Positions 28,085 to 37,647 of a DNA stretch of 39,451 nt are shown piece after piece. Below the pieces are notes generated by a model that was not told the origin of the DNA, did not search any database, and saw only the letters and a list, made by a program, of their open reading frames with translations. Every line of letters starts with the position of its first letter. Positions within the stretch are counted from its first letter, which is position 1. Source of the stretch: Fibrobacteria bacterium (GTDB lineage: Bacteria; Fibrobacterota; Fibrobacteria; UBA11236); contig JANYDA010000018.1 in NCBI GenBank assembly GCA_025360005.1, forward strand, positions 1-39,451, in the 5' to 3' direction. Position numbers and translations under genes: made by a program.

Positions 28085-29043
28085 AAATAAATCATCTTTT
28101 CCCACCTCGAAAATACACCCCAGCCCTCGAAGTGTGATGGGAGTCTTAATTGTGTTCACCGGGGTTCTTCTGGTTGCGGTTCCGGGCCAGGTTGTGGCGG
28201 ATCCCGGTGTCAGCGGCTCTTACACCCTTACGGAGGCCACGAACACGAAGAAGGCCGTCAGCAAGGTGTGGAGCAACCTTCTGGCTGGCTACCAGCAGGC
28301 CCGTAACGCGGCCAAGGCGATGGTCAAGCAAATGCAGCTTACCTCCAGCCTCGCTCACTCGATGGAGGAAAACCTGCTCGCCTGGCAGTCCGTGGCGCAG
28401 CGGACCGAAGCGCTTCTCCATGCGGATGTTTGGGACGAAAATCCCATCAAGGTGGTGGAGAACCTGGAAGAGAACGTCTTCCAGAAATCGGATGCCCTTC
28501 TTTACAACCCGCATCCCGAACGCGAAGCAGGCTTCCGCTAAGCTCAATCAGTCCCGCAGGGCTTGGGTCAAGGGTCTCGGATGGAATGAAACGGACCTCA
28601 CCGACGCGGGACGGAAAACCCTCCTTGGCACCTTGGGCCTCGTCTCCTTACGCCCGGATCAACGGAAGCAGAAGACCCGCGAGAAAGCGGCCTTCGATAT
28701 CCGTTCAACCTCCCTCGCCAAGACTGCCGCGCGGCAGGGTCAGATGGACTACATGACCGACGATGCGGATGCGCATCTCTCCGCTCTTGGAAGCACGCTC
28801 ACCCAAATGGATGCCTCTGAGGCTCGGTGCCTGGGGGAAATGAATGCCCAGCTCTCCGAGAACGATTTCGTCCAGGGCCAAATGGAAGCGCACCAGGACA
28901 TGGATCGCCTGGAGCTCTACTCCCAAATCCTCTTGGCCAAGGCATCGGATTACAACCGCCGGGGTCTTCTGGTCCACCTGGCCATTGAACCTCTGGTGCT
29001 GCTTTCAACGGAACTGGAAGCGAGGAAGGTGCCCCATGAATAA
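28080..29043 (+). CDS. VirB5/TrbJ-like exported helical protein, frameshifted
   Basis: The first frame (28080-28541) has a signal peptide (VMGVLIVFTGVLLVAVPGQV, then VA) and a long helical region (YQQARNAAKAMVKQMQLTSS). It ends FR-stop. A second frame, offset by one base, continues without a break of character (AKLNQSRRAWVKGLGWNETD to 29043). Together they give about 320 residues, the usual size and composition of TrbJ/VirB5-like minor pilus proteins. One extra base near 28535-28542 would explain the break. The start could be 28080, which adds a positively charged N-region, or 28137. It overlaps the next gene by eight bases. Confidence 0.55.
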
Positions 29044-30100
29044 GGGCATTGTCTTCCTGACCTCTATCATGGCCATGGCCATCGTTCTTTCAACGCGGGC
29101 GCATGGTGAAACCGATCAGACCTCGGCTCCCGTCGGCAATTTCTTTGATCCCGACAACCTGGAAAACCTGAATAAGGCGCAGACCGGCGCGTCCACGGCT
29201 CGGGAGGGGATGAAGCAGAAGAAGCTCTACGACGCGGGCAAATACAAGGACATGCTCCAATCGGCGTTCCTGACTTATCAGAACTCGAAGGTCGGCCTCA
29301 TGACGCTCATCCGGAAGGTCCAGCAAAAGACCGAAGCGGTCCTGACCAAAGCCTCGGAGCGTGTGGACAAGTGGCGGACCACGGTTCCGAAGATCCGTGC
29401 CTATGCCCAAAAGACAGAACGTTACGCGGATGATTCTTACGACTTCGCGAAGACATTCGAAATGTCCGACCTTTGGGACATCGACCGGAATTTCTCCAAG
29501 GAAATGGAATCGCGGTTAAAGGATGGCCGACGCCTGGGCCTTTCCATCTGGGACTTCCTGGTTTCACGGATAGACCGGAAAGGATTCCTACAAGGAATCG
29601 AGGATATCCTGTATCCCGATTATAGGGCGGAGCTGAATCATTCCGCGCTGCATGGATTCGTGTACACGGATGATCCTTCTGAAAGCGAACGGGTCCCCAT
29701 CTTCATCCTGCATGAAAGCCTGGGCGTCTTGAATGACGTACAGCAAATGGCCGAAGCGGAGCTGTCGCCGTCCACGGACGCTCCGGGGCTATCCAAGCAG
29801 CAGTACGTAACCCATCGTATCCGCGAAGCCCTGTTCGACCCGACGTCCGGCTTTGTCGATCAAGTTTCCATCCGCCAGGACATTTTGAACAAGGAATATG
29901 AAGTCGCCGTGAGGCGGTCCATTCTCCATGACAGGATGGCGGAAATGGACCTGCTCTGGGGAAAGCTCGCCGCCCAAAAGCTGGAAAACAAGGAGCGGAC
30001 CACCAAAGCCGTGGCGGATGAGGTAAGCCACCTTTCGGGAACCAAGCTCAATCCCAGCGAATGGATTTACACCCGCTTCGGCCTTGAGGACAAGCCATGA
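29036..30100 (+). CDS. second VirB5/TrbJ-like exported helical protein
   Basis: A 354-residue protein with a signal peptide (MNKGIVFLTSIMAMAIVLST) and almost entirely helical, charged mature part. The order of segments (KVQQKTEAVLTKASERVDKW, a SDLWD acidic stretch, a C-terminal helix) is similar to the preceding product, so the two may be old paralogs. Assignment to VirB5/TrbJ rests on position before VirB6-like genes and general character, not on a firm motif. GAGGAAGG precedes the ATG. The stop overlaps the next start (ATGA). Confidence 0.6.
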   Translation: MNKGIVFLTSIMAMAIVLSTRAHGETDQTSAPVGNFFDPDNLENLNKAQTGASTAREGMKQKKLYDAGKYKDMLQSAFLTYQNSKVGLMTLIRKVQQKTEAVLTKASERVDKWRTTVPKIRAYAQKTERYADDSYDFAKTFEMSDLWDIDRNFSKEMESRLKDGRRLGLSIWDFLVSRIDRKGFLQGIEDILYPDYRAELNHSALHGFVYTDDPSESERVPIFILHESLGVLNDVQQMAEAELSPSTDAPGLSKQQYVTHRIREALFDPTSGFVDQVSIRQDILNKEYEVAVRRSILHDRMAEMDLLWGKLAAQKLENKERTTKAVADEVSHLSGTKLNPSEWIYTRFGLEDKP

Positions 30101-30963
30101 CGCCCCTTGAAGCCGTGAATGAACTCGCTGCGATGAGCCTGCACAAGGACTTTTGGAAGCCCTACCGGTTCCTCAATGACAACACCTTCCTGTTCAACGA
30201 TTGGATGCGCGAGATCCGTCCCTTATCCGCGGGACTCCTCGTTCTTTTTTTGGTCCTGGAAATTATCCGGCGGCAGCAAGGAGAGCTTCGCGGCGAAAGC
30301 CCGATGGGAACCTATGCCACGTTCATCTGGGCGTCCCTGCTAGGGGCATTTTTGACGGTGCCGGGGCTGTATTTCGAGGGCATCAAGACCTGCATTGAAG
30401 TCGCCTCCTCGCTCTCCAATTCCATCCACAATGCCGAGCTCGATGCGATGGATATGGAAATCTCCAACCTGATGAAAGGGATTCTGGCCTCGACCCTTAA
30501 TCCCGTAGCCTTAATGACCGCGTTCCTGGAACTGCTCACGCCCATCGGGCTTTTGACCGTGGTGGCTTATTACCTCGTCATCGCCATCCTCTACGCGCTT
30601 CCTTACATTCAGTCTTTGTACATCGCGGTCTTTGTTTTTCTGGGTCCGATTCTTTTGCCCTTTGCCCTATTCGCACCGATGCGAGTCGTGGCGCGGAAAT
30701 GGTTCCTGAGTGTTCTCGGAGCTTCATTCATCAGCGTCTTTGGCATTATCGCCTATACCGCGATTTCCGTCTCCGGAATCTTAACCAACCTCGCCATGGC
30801 GGGGGATAAGCACGTGCCTTCCCTGGTGTACAGCTTCGTCACCCTGGCTTTCCTGCTCACCGTCGTCTGGTCCTCCTTCCGCCTCTTCGGCGCGATTTCC
30901 CTTTCGGTCCGGCAAGGATGGAACTCCGTATCGGTCCCGCTCAAAAAGCTGGGGGGCATGTGA
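30097..30963 (+). CDS. VirB6/TrbL-like inner-membrane protein 1
   Basis: The product has 288 residues and five to seven hydrophobic helices. Key stretches are PLSAGLLVLFLVLEIIRR, LLTVVAYYLVIAILYALPYI, FVFLGPILLPFALFAPMRVV and VYSFVTLAFLLTVVW. The GPILLP motif after a paired helix is shared with the next two gene products and with VirB6/TrbL channel components. No long C-terminal tail is present. It begins inside the stop of the preceding gene. Confidence 0.65.
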   Translation: MTPLEAVNELAAMSLHKDFWKPYRFLNDNTFLFNDWMREIRPLSAGLLVLFLVLEIIRRQQGELRGESPMGTYATFIWASLLGAFLTVPGLYFEGIKTCIEVASSLSNSIHNAELDAMDMEISNLMKGILASTLNPVALMTAFLELLTPIGLLTVVAYYLVIAILYALPYIQSLYIAVFVFLGPILLPFALFAPMRVVARKWFLSVLGASFISVFGIIAYTAISVSGILTNLAMAGDKHVPSLVYSFVTLAFLLTVVWSSFRLFGAISLSVRQGWNSVSVPLKKLGGM

Positions 30964-31952
30964 TGGCCACGCTCCCGGAAATGTTCCAGACCGCCACGGA
31001 GGAGCTCGGAAACCTCTCGGCGATGTGGAATCCCTTTGCCATCATCGAGGCCAAAGGACTCGATGGACATCCCGTCTTCAGTTCCATTCTTCCGAGAATC
31101 ATCGTCTTTGGAATTGGCCTGCTTGTTCTCTTCTCCTTGCTCCGCGTGATTCATTTCTTCTCGGAAGCGATTTCCGGGCGGTCTCGCCCGGTGATGGGCC
31201 TTGCCGCAGAAATCGTCCTGGCCGCGGCCCTCCTTGTGTCCTACCCGGAATGGGTTCAAATCTTCCCACACGTGTTTGTCGCACTGGGAAGGGGGATACA
31301 GGAGGCCTCGGTTCAGGACCTTTCCGCCCAGGTGGCCGGCAGCCTCGCCCAGATGGGCGACGAACGCGCTTCGGACTTTCGGCTGTGGTCGGTCCAGGCT
31401 TTCCAACTGGGGATTGGAAGCCTAATCGCCGCATTGACCTCCACGGTGGCGTTGGTATTGCTCTGGGTGATGGCCAAACTTCAAGCCTATCTATTCACGT
31501 TCTGGTATTTGCTTGGACCCATCGCTTTGCCGACCATGGTATTCCCGCCGCTTCGGCATGTGAGCCGGATTTGGCTCGGAACTTTGCTCGGTGTTTCTTT
31601 CATGGCGGTTACGGGTCCGCTTCTCTTCGCGATTCTGACGCGGTCCCAATGGCTCCCGCATGCCTTCGCCGCCGGGGCCGCCATGGATGCCGTGACCTGC
31701 ATGGTCTTCTCCATCCTTTGCATCGTGACCTCGGTATCCATACCCATCCTCTCCCAAAAGATTTGGAACGGAATCGAAGCTCAGGTTTTCAAGGGGGCCG
31801 CATTGGCTTCTGAGGGCATAGGCCAAACAGCCGGAGCCCTTTACACGGGGGGAAGTCGCGCGCGGGAGACCTATGACTCCCTGAAGGGTGGGCGCGCGGC
31901 TTCCCAGGGGGGATCCGGTTCAACCGAATCCCCAAAGGAAAAGGCGGGGTGA
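30963..31952 (+). CDS. VirB6/TrbL-like inner-membrane protein 2
   Basis: The product has 329 residues; ATG overlaps the previous stop (TGATG). It opens with a hydrophilic segment ending MWNPFAI, then six or more helices. LQAYLFTFWYLLGPIALPTM and a WLGTLLGVSFMAVTG segment are almost the same as in the third copy. The tail after IWNGIEAQ is hydrophilic and Gly/Ser-rich. Strong similarity to the next gene shows a tandem duplication. Confidence 0.68.
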   Translation: MATLPEMFQTATEELGNLSAMWNPFAIIEAKGLDGHPVFSSILPRIIVFGIGLLVLFSLLRVIHFFSEAISGRSRPVMGLAAEIVLAAALLVSYPEWVQIFPHVFVALGRGIQEASVQDLSAQVAGSLAQMGDERASDFRLWSVQAFQLGIGSLIAALTSTVALVLLWVMAKLQAYLFTFWYLLGPIALPTMVFPPLRHVSRIWLGTLLGVSFMAVTGPLLFAILTRSQWLPHAFAAGAAMDAVTCMVFSILCIVTSVSIPILSQKIWNGIEAQVFKGAALASEGIGQTAGALYTGGSRARETYDSLKGGRAASQGGSGSTESPKEKAG

Positions 31953-31953
31953 T

Positions 31954-33930
31954 ATGGCCTATACAACGATGGATGCCTATACGGATGCGGTCACGGAACT
32001 GGCAACGGTATCGGACATCTGGAATCCCTTCCAGCTCGTCTATTCCGAATCGGGCGGTAGTGTCGTCAATCAATGGCAGACCTTCATTCATTCGATGCAG
32101 ATGGTCGGGGTGGGCTTGCTGGTCCTTATGGCGGCGCTCAAGTTCGTCAAGGTCTTCCTGGACGAACTGAACGATATCCCAGCCACCACGAAGATTCTGG
32201 GGATCGCCGTGGAAATGATTCTCGTGACCGTCTTCCTATTCAACTACACCTGGTTCGCTGAAATCTTCCCGTCGCTGTTCCACCAATTGACCAAATCCAT
32301 TCTTGCATCCTACGAGGCGTCCCTGATGGATCAGGTCCTCTCTGCCCTCAAGGCCGCTGGGGCGGAAAAATCCTCCGAGATCAAATGGTTTTCCATCAAT
32401 GCGATTGAGGCCTCGATCCCGAATATCCTTTCTACTGCCGCGGCGGGTCTCGGCTTGGCCCTGTACTGGGTCATGTCCAAGTACCAGGCGATGCTTTACA
32501 CCTTCTGGTATCTGATTGGCCCCATTCTTCTTCCGTTTTATTTGTTCCCGCCTTTCCGGGGGGTCGCGGAGAGATGATTCGCCTCCCTTCTCGCGGCTTC
32601 CTTCATGGGAATCGTGGGCGCCATAATGTTCATCCTGATGGTCCGGGCCCAATGGCTTACCCTGGCCTTCGGAGCTGGAGCGAACGCCAGTTACATCACC
32701 GCTTTGGTCTTTGCCATCCTGACCCTGCTCCTCATGATCAGTATCCCTCGGCTATCCAATTCCATCTGGGATGGGATTTCCGCGTCGCTATCCCAATCTG
32801 CCACCACCGGGGCAAGACTGGGTGGCGCAGCCACAACCATGACCTTGGGAACCGTCGGGGCGATGACTCAGGTTGCGGGATCCACCCTTCGCCAGGGTAC
32901 CGGCGTTGCCGGGATCTTGCACCGCTACAACACGAACAAGCAAATGGGCCTTTCGAAGGGCCGTCGCATTCTCGATGCCCTGCGGAACCGGGACAGCTTT
33001 GCATCAGGAGCCGATCGTAAGGGTGCGCCCAGTCGGACCGAGAAAACCCTTTCCGGGCTTTACCAAGCAGGTACTTCCCTTCGGGATATGGGCCACGGCG
33101 TCATGATGTCCCAAATGCCGTCTTCCGTGCAACGGGCAGAGCGGGCCTTGGGCGAGGCCGGAAAGGCTCGGGAGTTAGGACGTGCCAAGCGCAAGGAGCA
33201 GGACGCCGTGCGGAGCTACGTGGAGTCACGGCTTGGCGCGGGGGGTGGAGTCGCTGATGCTTCGGGCGCGGCGAGTGCAGGCAAAGCAACCTCCCAAGGA
33301 CTCACCTTCCCGGAACGGTGGCGGCTGCCCCGGCGGGTAGGGGAATCCCTTGAGGAATCGGTGAAGCGAGCGGGAGAGGGATTCATTCGCTCGCGGAAGG
33401 TCGATGATACGCATGGGGCGCTGCGCAGGGAAATAGGCAAGCTCATCGGCAATGAACAGGCTGCCACGTTCCCGGTGCCGGAAAACTTCCGCCTCAAGCC
33501 ACGCCGGAATCAATCGGAGGGCGAAGCCCTGCGAGACGCCGCCCTGGGCCTCCTCCGAAGCCAAAAGACCGCAGACCCGGAAGTCCGGAAGAAACTCGAC
33601 CAGGAAGCGACGTTGCGCGAGGCTGTCCGTGTTCTAGGGCCTGACAGGGCGCAGAAGCTGATCATCCCGGAGGATTGGGCCATCGTGACCTATAAGGGAC
33701 AGTCTCCGCGGCAGGCACTGGAAGGCTCGACCCGCGCCCTGATGCAAAAGCAGGGGCTCATCGACAAGAAGGATGAGAACGATGTCGCGATTCGGTACCG
33801 CTACGCCTTGGCGCGGCAGCGGAAGGGTATGCGGCAAGGCAAGGGCAACGGGAAATGGAACGCTGAGAGAAATAGCAAAGGAAACGGCAAAGGAAGTAAA
33901 GGAAATAAAGGGAAAGGCGGCAAGAAATGA
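31954..33930 (+). CDS. VirB6/TrbL-like protein 3 with extended repeat tail, interrupted by TGA
   Basis: The first part (31954-32577) ends at TGA at 32575-32577, inside the membrane domain. The same frame continues immediately (FASLLAASFMGIVGAIMFIL) to 33930, giving about 658 residues if read through. Aligned with the second copy (RIWLGTLLGVSFM), the TGA occupies a Trp position. The C-terminal half is soluble and carries three related units of 55-60 residues (from about 33301, 33466 and 33655; each with FPExW/F and a GESLE-like helix), ending in a Gly/Lys/Asn-rich tail. An alternative is a short channel and a separate 441-residue protein starting at ATG 32605. Confidence 0.62.
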
Positions 33931-34583
33931 ACCCGACAAAGAATCATCGCACGGACCTTCCCTGGTTCGCAGGGTTGCTTAAGGAAAACCAGGCGTACAA
34001 AATGGCTCTCTTGGTCTTCCTGATTTCGAACCTGGCTCTGGCGGGCATTCTCTTTTGGCAAATGAAGAAAGGGAAGGAAGTCTACGCCTTCGACTCGTCG
34101 ACGGGTCGCACGTACATCACGGGCCAGATTGGTCAAAAGCATGTCGATAACATGGTATTGTTCGCCACAAAGACGTTCGTGTCGGACTTCTTGAACTACG
34201 ACGGCCTGACGATTGAACAAGCCCGCTTGGCCGCATTCCGCCGCCTTTCCCCGGCCTTGCGGCAGAAATTCAAAGAGGAGATTTCCGCCGAGGCGCCTAT
34301 CAAGGATGCCATTTCCGGCAAGGCCCACTACACCCTCACCTTTGAGATAGAACCCGCCCTCATCACGCGCGCGCATCCCAATTACCGGGTGTTCTGCAAG
34401 GTGAAGCGCCTTATCCGCTTTGAAAGCGGGAAAGTTTCCGAGACGGAGCACGACCTCCGTCTCACCTGGAAAATGATGGAATCCACGCCGGACCGGCCGG
34501 ACGGGCTCTACCTCACGGACCTCGAACGCATCAGCCCCGAGGATAAAGAAACCCTGAACGCCATTCTTAACCAAATCAAATAG
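33927..34583 (+). CDS. VirB8-like (TrbF/DotI-like) membrane-anchored protein
   Basis: The product has 218 residues: short cytoplasmic N-terminus, one helix at about 26-46 (ALLVFLISNLALAGILFW), then a periplasmic domain with an NTF2-like pattern (YITGQIGQKHVDNMVLFATK, FVSDFLNYD, YRVFCKVKRLIRFESG). This is the architecture of VirB8-type bridge proteins. ATGA overlap with the preceding gene. Whether it is closer to VirB8, TrbF or DotI needs a profile search. Confidence 0.68.
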   Translation: MNPTKNHRTDLPWFAGLLKENQAYKMALLVFLISNLALAGILFWQMKKGKEVYAFDSSTGRTYITGQIGQKHVDNMVLFATKTFVSDFLNYDGLTIEQARLAAFRRLSPALRQKFKEEISAEAPIKDAISGKAHYTLTFEIEPALITRAHPNYRVFCKVKRLIRFESGKVSETEHDLRLTWKMMESTPDRPDGLYLTDLERISPEDKETLNAILNQIK

Positions 34584-34592
34584 GAGAAAACC

Positions 34593-35429
34593 ATGAACAC
34601 TTTAATCATCCTTTGCCTGCTCTTTTTCAATTCGCTGTGGGCAACTAAGACCTTCAAAGTGAAGGAGACCAAGGAGATCTACCCGCTCAATTGGGAAATA
34701 ATCTATACGCTTAACGTCTGCAATTCGTACAGCACGGTCATCGAACCGCCGGAAGGATACATCCTCAGCGATGCCATACTGGGCGATTCGAAATCCTTCC
34801 AATCGGGCCGCACTGAGAACCGGCTTTTCCTGAAGCGGGTCGCCCCCGATTATGCGAGTACGAATCTCGTCCTCATCCTCACAGCACCAGACAAGACGAG
34901 CCGCAGCCTGACCTTCGAACTCACCGGCTATGATTATCCGAAGGTTTCCAACGTGCAGTTCATGGCCCCCGAAATGAGGGGCAAGAATCCGGAGGCCGAA
35001 GCCATGCGGAACTTCTATTCCACACAATTACAGCTCACCCTCATGGAGCAGGAGAAGCGATTGACGGGGACGATTCGGGACTTGACCCTTGAAAAAGTCG
35101 AGACCTTCCACTTGGACGCCGGGGACCTGATGGCGGAAAAGCTCGGAGTCAAGATCCACTTGGATGCCGTTATGAATTTGAGCGGCAAGGGGTACGTCTA
35201 TGTCTCAACCAACAACATGGATCCCGATTTCAAAATCGTCACGCTGACTGGCATCCAAGGTAAAGACCTGGCGAAAACGGTCACGCTGTTCCGGACCACG
35301 CGGGACGAGCACGGCACCCGGTACATCTACGAAACCACTCCCTTCGTGAAGTGTGAAGAGTGCAAGAAGTACACCTTCTTCTTCCGCGTCTACCATGAGA
35401 ATTCCCAACTAACCGCAAAGGTGAAATAG
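34593..35429 (+). CDS. VirB9/TraK-like periplasmic secretion protein
   Basis: The product has 278 residues with a signal peptide (first 17 residues). The N-terminal domain has LNVCNSYSTVIEPPEGYILS, DAILGDSKSF, RLFLKRVAP and TNLVLILTAPDKT, matching the beta-rich N-terminal domain of VirB9/TraK proteins. The C-terminal part has a CEECKKY motif (about 252-258). Position between VirB8- and VirB10-like genes supports the outer-membrane core complex. AGGAG precedes the ATG. Confidence 0.65.
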   Translation: MNTLIILCLLFFNSLWATKTFKVKETKEIYPLNWEIIYTLNVCNSYSTVIEPPEGYILSDAILGDSKSFQSGRTENRLFLKRVAPDYASTNLVLILTAPDKTSRSLTFELTGYDYPKVSNVQFMAPEMRGKNPEAEAMRNFYSTQLQLTLMEQEKRLTGTIRDLTLEKVETFHLDAGDLMAEKLGVKIHLDAVMNLSGKGYVYVSTNNMDPDFKIVTLTGIQGKDLAKTVTLFRTTRDEHGTRYIYETTPFVKCEECKKYTFFFRVYHENSQLTAKVK

Positions 35430-35438
35430 GAGAGCGCC

Positions 35439-36719
35439 ATGGAACCGATCAAACAAAATCCAGAAGAGGATTCGGAGTTCCTCCGCAAACTCCAGGAGTC
35501 TGCAAATTTGCCTCCCGAGGAAGCCGGACTTTCCAAGAAGAGGAAGATCCAAATTGTCATTGCCGCCATCGGCGGAATGATTCTCCTCGCCCTTTTCCTT
35601 TTCCTTCCTGGTGGGTCCAAAGCCGACAAGCACGGCAAAGCGACTCCGGCCGTGAACCGGGGCCTCATGCAGGCCGAGGACATGCGCCGTCAGAAGGATC
35701 TTTTCGACCAAAAGAAAAGAGGTCCGGACGAGGAGCAATGGATGAAGCGCCTGCGCGCCTTGCGGGACTCGGCGGTGAGGGGGGAGGAGGTGCCGAATCC
35801 GGTTCCGCTCTTCCCGGAAAACCGGAAATCCCCTGCGCGGCTCGAAAGTCCAATGGGTTCTTCCCAAGGGGTGGGTGCGCAAGGTGAAGAAGGAACTGAC
35901 GCGGATTCGGTGCGTGAGCATGTCCATATTGCAATGCCTTCCTCAAGCGGGTTCAAGGGTGTCAACTTCAAATCGCCCCTGTCCCTAAAGGGGGAAAGCA
36001 ATATGCAGAATGTCCCTGGGGAGCCGACCGGGTTTAAGCCGGACGGCAAAATGACCCAGCGGATGTCCGATGAATATCAGAAGGCGTTGGCCTACAATTC
36101 ATCGGAACAACTCGTCTTCACCCGTGACCGAAGAGAGGACGCGAAATCGACGCCCGCGCCGAAGGCGACACTCCCGGGTTCCGGGTCGGGAATCAAGGTC
36201 GTGGTTTCAGCGGGGCAGGAGCTTCGCGCCGTGCTCACTGAATCGATCAGTTCCGACTACCCTTCGGTTGCGAAGGCGACCATGACCTCACCCTCGGAGC
36301 TTTCGGGAGCGACCTTACTCATCTCCTATAGCCTGGGGGAAGAACGGGTCACGGCTCAAGTGGTGAAACTGGTATTGGCTGGGAAGGAGGGCGAGCGCGC
36401 GCGCGAAATCGCCCTTTCCGCCGTGGTCAAGAGTGGACTGCCGGGCCTGGCCGGGGACGTGAGTCACCACTGGATTCCGCAGATCACCGCTGGCCTGGCC
36501 AATGCGGGGTTAACGGCCGGGGCTTTGGCCTATGCGGCTCAGAACCAGAACAAGGATTTGGGGACGGCTGTTTTGGTGGCTCCCATGATCGAACAGAGCG
36601 TGCAAGGCGTCCTCAAACCCATCAACTATCTCGGTCGGGATCGTCCTATAACCGTCACCGTGCCGGCGGGGACGGAATTCACCTTGCTGGTCACGGAAGG
36701 ATTCGAGGTGGACCTGTGA
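35439..36719 (+). CDS. VirB10/DotG-like core complex protein
   Basis: A 426-residue protein with a cytoplasmic N-terminus, one helix at about 35-58 (IQIVIAAIGGMILLALFLFL), a Pro/Lys-rich periplasmic linker and a C-terminal beta domain. The C-terminal domain has VVSAGQELRAVLTESISSDY, LSGATLLISYSLGEERVTAQ, SGLPGLAGDVSHHW and ends in VTVPAGTEFTLLVTEGFEVD, matching VirB10/TrbI and DotG/TraO families. It should span both membranes and connect to the VirB9-like protein. AGGAGAGC precedes the ATG. Confidence 0.8.
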   Translation: MEPIKQNPEEDSEFLRKLQESANLPPEEAGLSKKRKIQIVIAAIGGMILLALFLFLPGGSKADKHGKATPAVNRGLMQAEDMRRQKDLFDQKKRGPDEEQWMKRLRALRDSAVRGEEVPNPVPLFPENRKSPARLESPMGSSQGVGAQGEEGTDADSVREHVHIAMPSSSGFKGVNFKSPLSLKGESNMQNVPGEPTGFKPDGKMTQRMSDEYQKALAYNSSEQLVFTRDRREDAKSTPAPKATLPGSGSGIKVVVSAGQELRAVLTESISSDYPSVAKATMTSPSELSGATLLISYSLGEERVTAQVVKLVLAGKEGERAREIALSAVVKSGLPGLAGDVSHHWIPQITAGLANAGLTAGALAYAAQNQNKDLGTAVLVAPMIEQSVQGVLKPINYLGRDRPITVTVPAGTEFTLLVTEGFEVDL

Positions 36720-37165
36720 AGTGGCTCCTTTGCATCCTACTCCTCCTCGCTCCGATGTCAAAAGCGAACGCCGAGGCCTCACCATGCGAAGACATGGCCC
36801 GGCGGACGGAGCAGACCTTTAAGAAAATGGATGAAACCTTGAAACTCAAGGCGGGAATGCTCCTAGGGGAAATGGAAATGGCCAAGGACGCCCTTCAAGG
36901 ATGCATTGAGCGCAATCAGGCCTTGAGCACCCAAATGGCTATGGTGTGGGTTCTCGGTGACGCGGGCCTTCTTGGCGCCATTGCCCTTCTGGTTTTGTAC
37001 CAGAGGCGGATGCGGCAAGAGATCCGGCAATACGCCAAGATCATCAACGCCAAGTACCCGGAATTTTCCATCCGGTATGTCCCTTCCAACGCTTTATTTC
37101 GCTGGGCCATCGTGGTTCTTATCCTGTTGGTCCTGGGCCTCAACATGGTGGCCTTATTCCTATGA
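36716..37165 (+). CDS. small membrane protein of the secretion operon, unknown
   Basis: The product has 149 residues and starts at a GTG overlapping the VirB10-like stop. It has a signal peptide or anchor (LLCILLLLAPMSKANA), a helical segment with two Cys, and two hydrophobic helices (WVLGDAGLLGAIALLVLY and WAIVVLILLVLGLNMVALFL). I do not recognise a family. The tight overlaps on both sides argue for a role in the same apparatus. Confidence 0.6.
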   Translation: MKWLLCILLLLAPMSKANAEASPCEDMARRTEQTFKKMDETLKLKAGMLLGEMEMAKDALQGCIERNQALSTQMAMVWVLGDAGLLGAIALLVLYQRRMRQEIRQYAKIINAKYPEFSIRYVPSNALFRWAIVVLILLVLGLNMVALFL

Positions 37166-37641
37166 ATCCTATGAAAAAGGCCGCTCTCCTTTTCCTTTGC
37201 GTATTGGGTGCCTGCCTTGAGTCGAAGGGAGGTCAGGGGATGGAATTCACTGTTTCCAAACCCTACGTCAAGACCACGGAACCAGGGCTGTTCATTCTGG
37301 CCTTGTCCTGGTTCAATGAGCGTCTATCGCCCTTTCCGGGATTTGATGAGTATGGGGTAACTGCCATGTTGCCTTGGAGAAATGAACCAGCTACCCAAGA
37401 AGGCCTGGAACGGACTACGGATTTCGTGGGACTGTACGCCGGGCATTTGTTCTTGCCCTTCCAGGGAAGGATTCGCCCAGGTTTCGATCTGGGCTGGGTA
37501 TGGGAAGGGGTGGGTCAATCCGGTTCCAAAAGTCCTTCCAGGCAATTCGCTTTGTACTACGCCATGAAGGTCCAGGTGTCGTGTCTGACCTTTGTTCTAT
37601 CGAGCAAGGGGATAGGCGGAGGAATCAACCTCAGCTTGTAA
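37162..37641 (+). CDS. small lipoprotein-like envelope protein, unknown
   Basis: The product has 159 residues. A lipobox-like VLGAC lies at about 14-18, so a lipoprotein is likely. The mature part has alternating hydrophobic and aromatic residues (FVGLYAGHLFLPFQGRIRPG, FDLGWVWEGV, YYAMKVQVSCLTFVLSSKG) suggesting beta-strands and an outer-membrane or barrel-like fold. Position after VirB10 allows comparison to VirB7, but it is much longer. Start overlaps the previous stop. Confidence 0.55.
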   Translation: MNPMKKAALLFLCVLGACLESKGGQGMEFTVSKPYVKTTEPGLFILALSWFNERLSPFPGFDEYGVTAMLPWRNEPATQEGLERTTDFVGLYAGHLFLPFQGRIRPGFDLGWVWEGVGQSGSKSPSRQFALYYAMKVQVSCLTFVLSSKGIGGGINLSL

Positions 37642-37647
37642 TGGGAT

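Noticed and set aside
28530-28545. Programmed +1 frameshift of the prfB type
   Set aside because: The site CGC-TAA-G lacks the CTT-TGA-C context and a close upstream Shine-Dalgarno sequence; an indel is simpler.
32575-32577. TGA read as Trp through an alternative genetic code
   Set aside because: nirK, SCO, ldh, ackA and several ATPase genes end with TGA at sensible places, so TGA is a normal stop in this genome.
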